Assembly: GCA_036563505.1 (NCBI GenBank)
Contig: DATCMH010000015.1
Span: 70,676 to 134,675, forward strand
DNA length: 64,000 nt
DNA from: DATCMH01 sp036563505
Lineage (GTDB): Bacteria > Pseudomonadota > Alphaproteobacteria > Rhizobiales > Beijerinckiaceae
Reading direction: 5' to 3'
Positions 9,280-18,192 of this stretch are shown here, one piece after another (position 1 is the stretch's first letter; each line of letters opens with the position of its first letter). The position numbers and the translations under genes were made by a program. Below the pieces are notes generated by a model. That model had not been told where the DNA came from, ran no database searches, and was given only the letters and a program-made list of their open reading frames with translations.

Positions 9280-10224
9280 ATGAAGAAGGCGTTGTGGGGC
9301 GGCTTGGCTGCGGCGATGCTCGTCGCGGGCACGGCGTCGGCGCAGGAGACGAAAGTTTCCCTCGGGCTCTCGGGCTGGACGGGCTTCGCGCCTCTGACGC
9401 TCGCGAAAGAGGCCGGCATCTTCAAGAAGAACGGCCTCGACGTCTCGCTGCGCAAGATCCCGCAGGCGAGCCGGCACTTGGCCATCCAATCGGGCGACAT
9501 CCAGTGCGCCGCCACCACCGTCGAGACCTGGATCGTGTGGAACGCCAACGGCGTCGCGACGAAGCAGATCTTCCAGCTCGACAAGTCCTATGGCGCGGAC
9601 GGGATGGCCGTGAAGAGCGGCATCGGGAAGATCGCCGACCTCAAGGGCAAGACGGTGGCGGCCTCGGCGCCGGGCACCGCGCCCTACTTCACCCTGGCCT
9701 GGTTCCTGAAGAAGAACGGGCTGTCTGTGAAGGACGTCACCGTCGTCAACATGGAGCCGGGCCCGGCCGCCCAGGCCTTCATCGCCGGCCAGAACGACGC
9801 GGCGATGACCTACGAGCCCTACCTCTCCTCCGTCCGCAACGCGCCGCAGGCCGGCAAGATCATCGCCACCACGCTGGACTACCCGATGATCATGGACACG
9901 GTGGGCTGCACGCCGAAATTCCTCGAGGACAACCCGAAAGCGGCCAAGGCCCTCGCCGACAGCTACTTCGAGGCGCTGGAGATGATCAACAAGGAGCCGG
10001 CCAAGGCCAACGAGATCATGGGCGCCGACGTCAAGCAGACGGGCGAAGCCTTCGCCAACTCGTCGAAATTCCTGCGCTGGCAGGACCGCGAGGCCAACAA
10101 GAAGTTCTTCGCGGGCGAGTTCGAGACCTTCTCGAACGAAGCGGCCGACCTGCTGCTCGAGATCGGCATCATCAAGCAGAAGCCGGACATCAAGAGCATC
10201 GTGGACACGCGGTTCATTCAGTAA
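9280..10224 (+). CDS. ABC transporter substrate-binding protein (NMT1/SsuA/TauA type)
   Basis: Periplasmic binding component of a nitrate/sulfonate/taurine-type importer. The ATG at 9280 follows a strong GGAGGGG site, and the first 22 residues are a signal peptide ending ASAQ. The mature protein reads as a type II SBP: GWTGFAPLTLAKEAGIFKKNG near the start and DLKGKTVAASAPGTAPY in the middle. The substrate cannot be deduced; pyrimidine precursors, sulfonates or other small organics are possible. Permease and ATPase follow on the same strand but are separated by two REP-like elements and a GIY-YIG gene. Confidence 0.88.
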   Translation: MKKALWGGLAAAMLVAGTASAQETKVSLGLSGWTGFAPLTLAKEAGIFKKNGLDVSLRKIPQASRHLAIQSGDIQCAATTVETWIVWNANGVATKQIFQLDKSYGADGMAVKSGIGKIADLKGKTVAASAPGTAPYFTLAWFLKKNGLSVKDVTVVNMEPGPAAQAFIAGQNDAAMTYEPYLSSVRNAPQAGKIIATTLDYPMIMDTVGCTPKFLEDNPKAAKALADSYFEALEMINKEPAKANEIMGADVKQTGEAFANSSKFLRWQDREANKKFFAGEFETFSNEAADLLLEIGIIKQKPDIKSIVDTRFIQ

Positions 10225-10229
10225 AGGCT

Positions 10230-10325
10230 GTCATTCCGGGGCTCGGCGCAGCCGAGAACCCGGAACCCAGGGACGACGCCGTTCTGCCATGGGTTCCGGG
10301 TTCCGCTGCGCGGCCCCGGAATGAC
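10230..10325. repeat. REP-like inverted pair A
   Basis: Two REP-like units in inverted orientation. The left end reads GTCATTCCGGGGC and the right end GCCCCGGAATGAC, with inner CCCGGAACCC and GGGTTCCGGG arms. The whole can fold as one long hairpin. The same ends recur at 10635-10671 and 19602-19721. It begins 6 bases after the SBP stop and ends 15 bases before the GIY-YIG start. Confidence 0.85.
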
Positions 10326-10340
10326 GAGCTTGGACCAGCC

Positions 10341-10628
10341 GTGCCGTACTTCGTCTACATGACGGCAAGTCAGAAGAACGGGACGCTCTATCTCGGCGTG
10401 ACCAACAACGTCTCCCGTCGGATCTGGGAGCATAGATCGAAGGTCTACACAGGCTTCTCCGCGAAGTACGACGTCGACCGCCTAGTCTGGTACGAAACCT
10501 ACGATCGCATCGACGAGGCGATCGCTCGTGAGAAGGCGATGAAGAAGTGGCGGCGAGCCTGGAAGATCGCCTTGATCGAGGACATGAACCCGAGCTGGCG
10601 CGACCTGTATCTGGAACTCAACGGATAG
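10341..10628 (+). CDS. Small GIY-YIG nuclease-domain protein
   Basis: 95-residue stand-alone GIY-YIG domain (UvrC/YhbQ-like superfamily). It has the pattern YFVYM...GTLYLGVTN (the GIY-YIG equivalent), the conserved Arg in VSRRIWEH, Tyr in LVWYE and the metal-binding Glu in AIAREKAMKKWRR. Start GTG at 10341 (an in-frame ATG follows at 10359); no clear ribosome-binding site. It sits inside an ABC-transporter operon, flanked on both sides by REP-like palindromes. I see no other domain. A role in mobilising the flanking repeats is an inference only. Confidence 0.85.
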   Translation: MPYFVYMTASQKNGTLYLGVTNNVSRRIWEHRSKVYTGFSAKYDVDRLVWYETYDRIDEAIAREKAMKKWRRAWKIALIEDMNPSWRDLYLELNG

Positions 10629-10634
10629 CTCCTT

Positions 10635-10671
10635 GGGTTCCGGGCTCTCGCTTCGCGAGCCCCGGAATGAC
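10635..10671. repeat. REP-like single unit B
   Basis: Single copy of the right-hand REP-like unit: GGGTTCCGGGCT, a small CTCGC/GCGAG hairpin, then CCCCGGAATGAC. It starts 7 bases after the GIY-YIG stop and ends 12 bases before the permease start. Confidence 0.8.
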
Positions 10672-10682
10672 GGCGTAAGCCC

Positions 10683-11459
10683 ATGCCCCGCCCCCTCGAA
10701 CCCGTCGCCCCCGGCACCCGCGTCGTCCTCGGGATCTCGTTCTTCGTGCTGTTCGCGGCGGCCTGGGCCTTCGCGACGCTGGGGGGCTACGTCTCCAAAA
10801 CCTTTCTCGCCGACCCGATCACCATGGTGCGGGACGGCTGGGAGCTGCTGACCCGCTTCAACTTCCTGTACGACATCGGCATGACCGTTTGGCGGGTCGT
10901 CGGCGGCTTCGTGGTGGCGGCGCTGGTCGCCGTGCCTCTTGGCATCCTCATGGGCGCCTACAAGCCCGTGGAGGCTTTCTTCGAGCCCTTCATCTCTTTC
11001 GCGCGCTATCTTCCAGCCTCCGCCTTCGTGCCCCTCCTGATCCTCTGGGCGGGCATCGGCGAGACCCAGAAGCTCCTCGTGATCTTCATCGGCTCCGTGT
11101 TCCAGCTCGTGCTCATGGTGGCGGTCGCGGTGGGCCAGACCCGGCGCGACCTCGTCGAGGCGGCCTATACGCTCGGTGCCTCCGACGGCGGCGTCGTGCG
11201 GCGCGTGCTGATCCCGGCGAACGCCCCCGAGATCGCAGAGATCCTGCGCCTCGTCCTCGGCTGGGCCTGGACTTACGTCATCGTCGCCGAGCTCATCGGT
11301 TCCTCCTCCGGCATCGGCCATATGATCATCGACAGCCAGGCGCTCCTCGCCACGGGTCAGATCATCTTCGGCATCATCGTGATCGGCCTCATCGGCCTCG
11401 TGTCGGACTTCGCCTTCAAGGCGGTGAACCGGACGCTGTTCCCCTGGCGGCTCGCGTGA
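10683..11459 (+). CDS. ABC transporter permease (SsuC/TauC type)
   Basis: Inner-membrane channel subunit, 258 residues with about six hydrophobic segments. The first is near residues 15-35 and a late one at IIFGIIVIGLIGLVSDFAF. The EAA-like loop that contacts the ATPase is LVEAAYTLGASDGGVVRRVL. Its stop overlaps the ATPase start by GTGA, so permease and ATPase are coupled. Its partner SBP is 460 bases upstream beyond the REP/GIY-YIG insertion. Confidence 0.9.
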   Translation: MPRPLEPVAPGTRVVLGISFFVLFAAAWAFATLGGYVSKTFLADPITMVRDGWELLTRFNFLYDIGMTVWRVVGGFVVAALVAVPLGILMGAYKPVEAFFEPFISFARYLPASAFVPLLILWAGIGETQKLLVIFIGSVFQLVLMVAVAVGQTRRDLVEAAYTLGASDGGVVRRVLIPANAPEIAEILRLVLGWAWTYVIVAELIGSSSGIGHMIIDSQALLATGQIIFGIIVIGLIGLVSDFAFKAVNRTLFPWRLA

Positions 11460-12244
11460 GGGCCAAGCTCCTCATCGACGGCGTCTCGCGCACCTTCCCC
11501 GGCGTCCATGGCGGGACGCCGACCCGGGCGCTCGAACCAACGCATCTGGGGGTCGCCGAGAATGACTTCCTGACCATCCTCGGCCCGTCGGGCTGCGGAA
11601 AATCCACGCTGCTGCGCATCGTCGCTGGGCTCGATCGGCCGAGCGCCGGCCGGGTGCTCCTCGATGGTCGCGCCGTGACGCGGCCAGGCCCCGACCGAGG
11701 CATGGTGTTCCAGTCCTACACCCTCTTCCCCTGGCTGACGGTGGCCGAGAACATCGCCTTCGGCCTGAACGAGAAGCGCGTGCCCATCAAACGGCAACGC
11801 GAGATCGTGGCGGCCTATGTCGAGAAGGTCGGCCTCAAAGGCTTCGAGAAGCACTACCCGAAGCAGCTCTCCGGCGGCATGCAGCAGCGCACGGCCATCG
11901 CCCGGGCGCTCGCCAACGATCCCGAGATCCTCCTCCTCGACGAGCCCTTCGGGGCGCTGGACAACCAGACCCGCGCGCTCATGCAGGAACTTCTGCTCGG
12001 CATCTGGGAGCGGGAGCGCAAGACGGTGCTCTTCGTCACCCACGATATCGAGGAGGCCATCTTCCTCGCCTCCCGGGTCATCGTCATGTCCGCACGGCCC
12101 GGGCGCATCAAGGCCGACATCGCCGTCGACCTGCCCCATCCCCGGCACTACCGCATGAAGACAAGCCCCGCCTTCTCGGAGCTGAAAGCCCGCCTGACGG
12201 AGGAGATCCGCGTCGAGGCAGTTCTGGCCGATGCCGCGCATTGA
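11456..12244 (+). CDS. ABC transporter ATP-binding protein (SsuB/TauB type)
   Basis: Cytoplasmic ATPase of the importer, 262 residues. Walker A GPSGCGKST, Q-loop VFQSYTLFPW, signature LSGGMQQR, Walker B ILLLDEPFGALD and switch His in FVTHDIEEA are all intact. The start is GTG at 11456, overlapping the permease stop. The reading frame is open further upstream, but that part has no transporter similarity and lies within the permease gene. Confidence 0.93.
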   Translation: MRAKLLIDGVSRTFPGVHGGTPTRALEPTHLGVAENDFLTILGPSGCGKSTLLRIVAGLDRPSAGRVLLDGRAVTRPGPDRGMVFQSYTLFPWLTVAENIAFGLNEKRVPIKRQREIVAAYVEKVGLKGFEKHYPKQLSGGMQQRTAIARALANDPEILLLDEPFGALDNQTRALMQELLLGIWERERKTVLFVTHDIEEAIFLASRVIVMSARPGRIKADIAVDLPHPRHYRMKTSPAFSELKARLTEEIRVEAVLADAAH

Positions 12245-12369
12245 AGGTTCGCCCCTGCACCATCCTGCAACCCCTTGCGTCTAGGCAGGGCGGCAACACG
12301 CGCTTATGGTCCGCGCCGCCGCGCCATCGCGCGCGGCGCTAAGCTTCAGCGGGGCCAAGAGGATTCAGC

Positions 12370-13065
12370 ATGGGCATGGCGGAGGTCATGAACGCCGTCG
12401 CGGCGTTCGTCGCCAAGACCACTTGGCCTGAGGCGATCGGCTATGTCGGCGTGGTGCTCTCCATCGCCACGAGTTCGATGCGCACCATGATCCCGCTGCG
12501 GTTCATGGGCATCATCACGAACGTCACCTTTCTGGTCTATAGCGCGCTCTGCGGAATCTACCCGACGCTCCTCGTCAACCTGGTGCTCCTGCCGCTCAAC
12601 GCGACGCGCCTCGCCCAGATGCTGCGCCTCGTGCGCGACGTGAAGCGGGCCTCCGCGACCGGCGACCTCTCCATGGAATGGCTCACGCCTTTCATGACCC
12701 GTCGCGCCGTGCGCCAGGGCGAGATGCTGTTCCGCAAGGGCGAGATGGCCGAGAGCCTCTACTACACCCTGTCGGGACGCTATCGTTTGCGGGAATCCGG
12801 CATCGCCATCGAGGCCGGCCAACTCGTGGGCGAGATGGGCCTCCTCGCGCCAGGCAACTGCCGGACGCAGGGTCTCGAATGCGTCGAGGATGGCGAGGTG
12901 CTGAGCCTCACCTACGACGAGCTGCGCCAGCTCTACTTCCAGAACCCGGAATTCGGCTTCTACTTTCTTCGGCTCACGAGCAGCCGGCTGTTCGAGAACA
13001 TGGCCCGGCTCGAGACGGAGCTCGAAGCCGCGCGGGCCTCTCAACCCGCGCGCGCCGCCGCCTGA
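12370..13065 (+). CDS. Membrane protein with cyclic-nucleotide-binding domain
   Basis: 231 residues. The N-terminal third has about three hydrophobic segments (residues 20-90, including GYVGVVLSIATSS and FLVYSALCGIYPTLLVNLVLL). A cNMP-binding beta-roll follows (about 110-205): GEMLFRKGEMAESLYYTLSG and the phosphate-cassette region GQLVGEMGLLAPGNCRTQG, with GEMGLL..GNCR matching the family GE-x-AL...R-AT pattern. There is no DNA-binding domain, so it is not a CRP regulator. The layout resembles Popeye-type proteins: membrane anchor plus sensor. Its last 25 bases overlap the convergent kinase gene. ATG with GAGG upstream. Confidence 0.78.
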   Translation: MGMAEVMNAVAAFVAKTTWPEAIGYVGVVLSIATSSMRTMIPLRFMGIITNVTFLVYSALCGIYPTLLVNLVLLPLNATRLAQMLRLVRDVKRASATGDLSMEWLTPFMTRRAVRQGEMLFRKGEMAESLYYTLSGRYRLRESGIAIEAGQLVGEMGLLAPGNCRTQGLECVEDGEVLSLTYDELRQLYFQNPEFGFYFLRLTSSRLFENMARLETELEAARASQPARAAA

Positions 13066-14492
13066 GGCTCGGCGGGCGGCTCGTTCCAGGGCGCTTCCCC
13101 CGGCGCGCGCGCGCGCACCACGGTGACGTTGCAGGGCGCTTCCGCCACGATCCGCGACGAGGTGCTGCCGAGGAAACGCCGCACGGCGGAGGCCGCGCGG
13201 GCCCCGACCGCGATGTGGTCGACGTGCGCTTGCCGGGCGTAAGTCAGGAGTGCATCCGCGGGATCGGGCGATTCGAGCACCGCATAGGTGACGCGTTCGT
13301 CCGTAAGGCCGAGCGGGCGCGCCCAATGCTTGAGCTCGACGAGACGGCGCACGTGCAGGCTGCGCCCCTGCTCGTCCTCGCCGAACTCGACCGCGAGCCG
13401 CGCCGTCCTCAGCACGTTGACGCAGGCGAGGCGAGCGCCGGGTTCGATCGCAAGGATGCGCCGCACGATGAGGCGGAGCGCGTCGGCGAGTTCCGCCTGA
13501 TCCGGCGCGAGATCGACGGCGGCCATGATGATCGGCGCGCTGGCGAGATGCCGGGCCACGGCCGGCGCGGTCGTCGGTTCACGGCCGATTGCCTTGAACC
13601 AGCGCCCGGCCACCGTGCGCAACCCGGCCCGGCGCACCCGTTCTGCGCGTTCAGTGAGCGGGACTTGCTCGGGATGGCGCAGGGCCAGCGCGACCTGCGC
13701 CGCCGTCGCCGGCCGATTGCCGGGTTCGGCTTCCAGGCAGGCCAGGATCACCTCCTGCAGCCAGGGCGGCACGGCGGGATTGAGCCGGCGCGGCGGGTGC
13801 GGATCACGCCAGAGCCGTCGCTTCAGTTGCCGCCCACCCGGGTTGCCGAAGGGCCGCGATCCCGTCGCGAAGAGGTACAGCATGACGCCGAGCGCGAAGA
13901 GGTCGCTGCGCGGGTCCGTGCGGTCGCCGAGCACCTGCTCCGGCGCGATGTAGGGCGCCGTGCCAAGGGGCAGGTGGAACTCCTCGGCGAGGAGATCGGG
14001 CAATTGGTCGTGGCGCGAGAGACCGAAATCGATGAGCACCGCCTCACCGCTCGCCCGCCGCATGACGTTGCTCGGCTTCAGGTCGAGGTGGAGCACGTGT
14101 TGGCGATGGAGATCATGGAGCGCGGTCGCCACCTCGGCTCCGATCGTCGCGACGCGCTCCGGCGCGAGCGGCGCCTCGTCGATGACGGGCAGGAGGGACG
14201 ACCCGTCCAGGCGCTCCATGACGATGAAGGCCTGGTCCGTGAAGTCCGCGCTCGCGACGAAGCGGGGCACGTGCGGGCCGCATAGCCGGGGCAGGATCAT
14301 CTGCTCGACTTCGAAGCCGACGATGGCGCCCGGACCCTCGCCGTACTCGACGATGGGCACCTTCATGATCATCGGCAGCGGATCGTGATCGGGATGGGTG
14401 ACGCTCCACAGCATCGCCATGCCGCCGCGATGCAGGTTGTGCCCGAGGCGGAAGCCTCCGACCTCGTCGCCGGCCTTGAGCCGCGCCGCCAC
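13041..14492 (-). CDS. Serine/threonine protein kinase fused to a UspA domain
   Basis: 483-residue cytoplasmic fusion. The kinase domain (about 12-275) has a glycine loop LHRGGMAMLW, Lys44 (MIMKVP), catalytic loop HLDLKPSN with Asp137 (HLD in place of HRD), IDFG with Asp155, APE-like YIAPEQVLG and the DLFALGVMLY helix. The C-terminal part (about 320-465) is a universal stress protein fold ending VGARAASAVRRFLGSTSSRIVAEAP (shortened here), with the G-2X-G-9X-G(S/T)-like pattern. GTG start at 14492, 2 bases after the stop of the upstream metallophosphatase, so the two form an operon. Autokinase-controlled stress signalling is inferred. Confidence 0.88.
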   Translation of the reverse strand: MAARLKAGDEVGGFRLGHNLHRGGMAMLWSVTHPDHDPLPMIMKVPIVEYGEGPGAIVGFEVEQMILPRLCGPHVPRFVASADFTDQAFIVMERLDGSSLLPVIDEAPLAPERVATIGAEVATALHDLHRQHVLHLDLKPSNVMRRASGEAVLIDFGLSRHDQLPDLLAEEFHLPLGTAPYIAPEQVLGDRTDPRSDLFALGVMLYLFATGSRPFGNPGGRQLKRRLWRDPHPPRRLNPAVPPWLQEVILACLEAEPGNRPATAAQVALALRHPEQVPLTERAERVRRAGLRTVAGRWFKAIGREPTTAPAVARHLASAPIIMAAVDLAPDQAELADALRLIVRRILAIEPGARLACVNVLRTARLAVEFGEDEQGRSLHVRRLVELKHWARPLGLTDERVTYAVLESPDPADALLTYARQAHVDHIAVGARAASAVRRFLGSTSSRIVAEAPCNVTVVRARAPGEAPWNEPPAEPQAAARAG

Positions 14493-14494
14493 CC

Positions 14495-15235
14495 TCAGCG
14501 CCCCTCGTGGAGGCGGGCCGCGAGGCGGGCCGGCAGCCCCGCCGCGAGGATCTTTCTGGCGGCGGTCTCGACGTCGTAGGGCACCCGCATGGTGGTGAGC
14601 GTCGCGGTCTCGGCCTGGAACAGGGCGTAGGCCGCTGCCGGGTCGCCGTCGCGCGGCTGGCCGACGGCGCCAACGACGCCGAGCCAGCGCCGCTGCTTCA
14701 GAAGAGGGATGCCGATCCCGGTGACGGGGCGGAAAGGCACGGCCGGCTTGTCCGGCGCCATGTGGTAGAGGGCCGGCACATGGGTGTGGCCGCAGAGCGT
14801 GATCCGCGCCGGCGTGCAGCGCATGGAGCGCTCTGCGGCGGCTGCCCCCGTCACGTAATCCCAGCTCTCGGGCGCGGCAGCGGTGGCGTGGACGTAGAGG
14901 CGCTCCCCATCCTCGGCCGTCAGGGGAAGGCTCGCGAGAAAGGCCCGGTGCGATGCCTCGAGCCGCATCCGCGTCCAGGCGATCGCGGCCTGGGCCATGG
15001 GGTTCATCGCCTCGTCGCCGCGGTCGAGGGCCCGGTCGTGGTTGCCGGCGAGGGCCACGGCGCCGGCCGCCACGAGGCCGCGCACCCGTTCGACGACCCA
15101 GGCGGGATCGGCGCCGTAGCCGACGTAATCCCCGAGCAGCACGGTACGGTCGGCCCGCAGGCGTGCCGCGTCGTCCAGGCAGGCCTCAAAAGCCTCCCGA
15201 TTGCCGTGGATGTCGGAGAAGATCGCGATGAGCAT
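14495..15235 (-). CDS. Metallophosphoesterase (calcineurin-like, YfcE/diadenosine tetraphosphatase-like)
   Basis: 246 residues from ATG 15235, chosen because it opens with MLIAIFSDIHGN, the first metallophosphatase motif (D-x-H). Further motifs are VLLGDYVGYG (GD), LAGNHDRAL (GNHD) and LCGHTHVPA (GHxH), so all metal ligands are present. Substrates in this superfamily vary widely (nucleotides, proteins, dinucleoside polyphosphates). Overlapping translation distance to the Ser/Thr kinase suggests a possible kinase/phosphatase pair, but the fold is also common for nucleotide phosphatases. Confidence 0.85.
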   Translation of the reverse strand: MLIAIFSDIHGNREAFEACLDDAARLRADRTVLLGDYVGYGADPAWVVERVRGLVAAGAVALAGNHDRALDRGDEAMNPMAQAAIAWTRMRLEASHRAFLASLPLTAEDGERLYVHATAAAPESWDYVTGAAAAERSMRCTPARITLCGHTHVPALYHMAPDKPAVPFRPVTGIGIPLLKQRRWLGVVGAVGQPRDGDPAAAYALFQAETATLTTMRVPYDVETAARKILAAGLPARLAARLHEGR

Positions 15236-15307
15236 GACGAGCGCTGCCGAGGGTGGAGCGGCCCGCAGCAGCGCGCAAGCGCGCCAGCGCACACCTCCAC
15301 CGCGCGT

Positions 15308-16846
15308 TCAGCGAAGGTCGACGACGTCGGGCAGAGGAATTTCGATGGCCGCTCCGAGCCGGCCGTCCGCAACCATCGCAGTGGCCGCCGCGATGTCAGG
15401 AGCGAAGTAGCGGTCGTCCGTGAGGCGGGGAACGTCGCCCCGCAGCAAGGTCCGCACCCGCTCCAGGGCCGGGCTCGACGGCAACGGCGCGTGAAAGTCG
15501 CAGCCTTGCGCGGCCGCGAGGAGCTCGATGCCGACCACCTTCACGGTGTTGCCTGCCATCCGCAGGAGGCGGTAGGCCGCGTGCGTCGCCATCGAGACGT
15601 GGTCCTCCTGGTTGGCGGAGGTGGGGATAGAATCGACGCTCGCCGGGTGGCTGAGCTGCTTGTTCTCCGAGACGAGGGCCGCCGCCGTCACCTGGGGAAT
15701 CATGAAGCCAGAATTGAGCCCCGGGTTCGGGGTCAGGAAGGCCGGCAGGCCCGACAGGGCCGGATCGACGAGCATGGCGATCCGGCGCTCGGCCAACGAT
15801 CCGATTTCGCAGAGCGCCAACGCGATCGTGTCGGCGGCGAAGGCCACCGGCTCGGCGTGGAAGTTGCCCCCTGAGATCACTTCGCCCTCGGCGGCGAAGA
15901 CGAGGGGGTTGTCGGAGACGCCGTTCGCCTCCGTTTCGAGCGTGCGGCCGGCCTGACGCAGGAGATCGAGGCAGGCGCCCATCACCTGCGGCTGGCAGCG
16001 CAGGCAATAGGGATCCTGCACCCGCTCGTCGCCGATGCGGTGCGATTCGCGAATCCCTGAGCCCTGCATCAAGGCTCGCAAGGCCGCGGCCGCCTCGATC
16101 TGCCCCTTGTGGCGGCGTAGCGCCTGAATGCGGGCATCGAACGGCCCGTCCGATCCCTTGGCCGCGTCGGTCGAGAGCGCGCCGGTGATGAGGGCACCTT
16201 GAAACGCCCGCTCGGCCTCGAACAGGGCGGCCAGCGCCAGTGCCGTCGAGACCTGTGTGCCGTTCAGGAGTGCGAGGCCCTCCTTCGGCCCGAGAGCGAG
16301 AGGCGCGAGCCCGGCTTGCGCCAGCGCGGCGCGGGCCGGCCGGGCACGGCCCGTAACCGAAAACTCCCCCTCCCCGATCAGGGCTGCCGAAAGGTGCGCC
16401 AGTGGCGCGAGGTCGCCGGAGGCGCCCACCGAGCCTTGCGCCGGGATGATGGGCAGGAGTCCAAGGTCGAGACAGGCCTGGAGGTGCTGGAGCGTCTCCC
16501 ACCGCACGCCGGAGGCGCCCTGCGCGAGGCTCGCGAGCTTCAGCGCCATGACGAGGCGCACCACGGCGTCCGGCAGAGGGTCGCCCGTACCGGCGGCGTG
16601 GGAGAGGACGAGGTTGCGCTGAAGCTGGGCGAGGTCCTCCGCCGCGATCCGCACGGAAGCGAGTTTCCCGAACCCAGTGTTGATGCCGTAAACCGGCTCG
16701 CCCTTGGCCAGGATGGCGGCGATAGCCGCGGCGCCGGCTTCGACCACCGGGCGAGTGCCCTCGTCGAGGCGGGCCGGGGCTCCGCGGTAGATCGCGCGCC
16801 AGTCGGCGAGCATCATGGCGCCCGGTTCAAGTTTGATCACGGTCAC
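15308..16846 (-). CDS. hutH: Histidine ammonia-lyase
   Basis: Catalyses L-histidine to urocanate plus ammonia, the first step of histidine use. At 512 residues it has the usual length. The self-forming MIO cofactor triad Ala142-Ser143-Gly144 is in GSVGASGDLAPLAHL, and GINTGFGKLAS and the late QEDHVSMATHAA motif are intact. The GTG start at 16846 overlaps the hutI stop as GTGA. An open frame continues upstream of that but lies inside hutI. Confidence 0.96.
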   Translation of the reverse strand: MTVIKLEPGAMMLADWRAIYRGAPARLDEGTRPVVEAGAAAIAAILAKGEPVYGINTGFGKLASVRIAAEDLAQLQRNLVLSHAAGTGDPLPDAVVRLVMALKLASLAQGASGVRWETLQHLQACLDLGLLPIIPAQGSVGASGDLAPLAHLSAALIGEGEFSVTGRARPARAALAQAGLAPLALGPKEGLALLNGTQVSTALALAALFEAERAFQGALITGALSTDAAKGSDGPFDARIQALRRHKGQIEAAAALRALMQGSGIRESHRIGDERVQDPYCLRCQPQVMGACLDLLRQAGRTLETEANGVSDNPLVFAAEGEVISGGNFHAEPVAFAADTIALALCEIGSLAERRIAMLVDPALSGLPAFLTPNPGLNSGFMIPQVTAAALVSENKQLSHPASVDSIPTSANQEDHVSMATHAAYRLLRMAGNTVKVVGIELLAAAQGCDFHAPLPSSPALERVRTLLRGDVPRLTDDRYFAPDIAAATAMVADGRLGAAIEIPLPDVVDLR

Positions 16847-18039
16847 TGGCCTCTCCAGATTCGCGCGTGAAGCGGTGCCGGGCCGATCCAGGCGACGATC
16901 TCGGCCAGCCGCTCGACGTTCCAGATCGCGAGGTCGCAGCTCTTGCCGGGCTCGAGAGTGCCGGTCTCGTCGAGGCGGCCGAGCCCCTTCGCGGCGTGGC
17001 GCGTCATGCCGAGCAGGGCCTCGGGTACCGTCAGCCCGAAGAAGGTGCAGGCCATGTGGGCGCACAGCCGCAGGGAGGCGATGGGCGAAGTGCCGGGGTT
17101 CAAGTCGGTTGCGAGCGCCATCGGCACGCCGTGGCGGCGGAAGAGTTCGACGGGCGGGCGCTGCGTCTCCCGCAGCGCGTAGAAGGCCCCGGGCAGGAGG
17201 ACCGCAACGGTGCCCGCCGCCGCCATCGCCGCGACGCCCTCCTCGTTCGCGTATTCGACGTGATCGGCCGACAGCGCGCCGTGGCGCGCGGCCAGCGCTG
17301 CGCCGCCGTTGTCGTTGAGCTGATCGGCGTGGAGCTTCACGGGCAGGCCGTGCCGGCGCGCGGCGTCGAATACGGCGTCCGTCTCCTGCGCCGTGTAGGC
17401 GATGGTCTCGTGGAAGGCGTCGACGGCGTCGGCGAGCCCTTCGGCCGCGATGCGCGGGATCGCCTCATCGCAGATGGTTCGCAGATACGCGGCCCGGTCC
17501 GTTCCCGGCGGGATGGCATGGGCGCCGAGATAGGTCGGGCTGATCGTCACCGGCCGCTCGGCCCCGAGCCGGCGGGCGGCGCGCAGCAGCTTGAGCTCGG
17601 CTTCGGTCTCGAGCCCATATCCGGACTTCACCTCCACCGTCGTCACACCCTCCGCGAGGAGCGCGTCGAGGCGCGGCAAGGCTTGGCGGACGAGGTCGCT
17701 CTCGGACGCCGCCCGGGTCGCGGCGACGCTCGCCGCGATGCCACCGCCCGAGCGGGCGATGTCGGCATAGGACTCGCCCGCGAGCCGCCGCTCGAACTCG
17801 TCGGATCGGTCTCCGGCGAAGACGAGATGCGTATGGCAATCGATGAGGCCGGGCGTGATCCAGCGCCCCTCGACGTCAATCGTCTCGGCGGGGCGCAGAT
17901 CGCCCGGCAGCTCCGCCTCCGCGCCGGCGGAGACGATCCGCCCGTCGTGCGACGCGACGGCTCCGCCCTCGACGAGCCCGAGCCCCTCCCCCGTCATCGT
18001 GGCGAGCCGCGCGTTGCGCCACAGCCGGTCGACCTGCAT
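16843..18039 (-). CDS. hutI: Imidazolonepropionase
   Basis: Hydrolyses 4-imidazolone-5-propionate in histidine degradation. 398 residues from ATG 18039, chosen for the strong GGAGAGG upstream and the expected family start. Amidohydrolase motifs: metal ligands in IDCHTHLVFAGDR, KLHADQLND, the later SADHVEYAN and the Asp of ATDLNPGTSP. Upstream of hutH with overlapping codons. hutU, hutG/F and a HutC repressor are not in the window, so the pathway is split or these genes lie elsewhere. Confidence 0.95.
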   Translation of the reverse strand: MQVDRLWRNARLATMTGEGLGLVEGGAVASHDGRIVSAGAEAELPGDLRPAETIDVEGRWITPGLIDCHTHLVFAGDRSDEFERRLAGESYADIARSGGGIAASVAATRAASESDLVRQALPRLDALLAEGVTTVEVKSGYGLETEAELKLLRAARRLGAERPVTISPTYLGAHAIPPGTDRAAYLRTICDEAIPRIAAEGLADAVDAFHETIAYTAQETDAVFDAARRHGLPVKLHADQLNDNGGAALAARHGALSADHVEYANEEGVAAMAAAGTVAVLLPGAFYALRETQRPPVELFRRHGVPMALATDLNPGTSPIASLRLCAHMACTFFGLTVPEALLGMTRHAAKGLGRLDETGTLEPGKSCDLAIWNVERLAEIVAWIGPAPLHARIWRGQ

Positions 18040-18192
18040 CGCGTCCTCTCCTGCGCGGTTCTGGTTAGGCAGGGCGGAGCCGGGGGGCAAGGGCCCGCCT
18101 GGCATGGGAAGGCCGCGGCCGCGCATGAGCCGTCGCGGGATCAAAGGCCCAGCGTGGCGGTTGTCTCAGGCTGACCGCCCGCGAGGCCCTTC

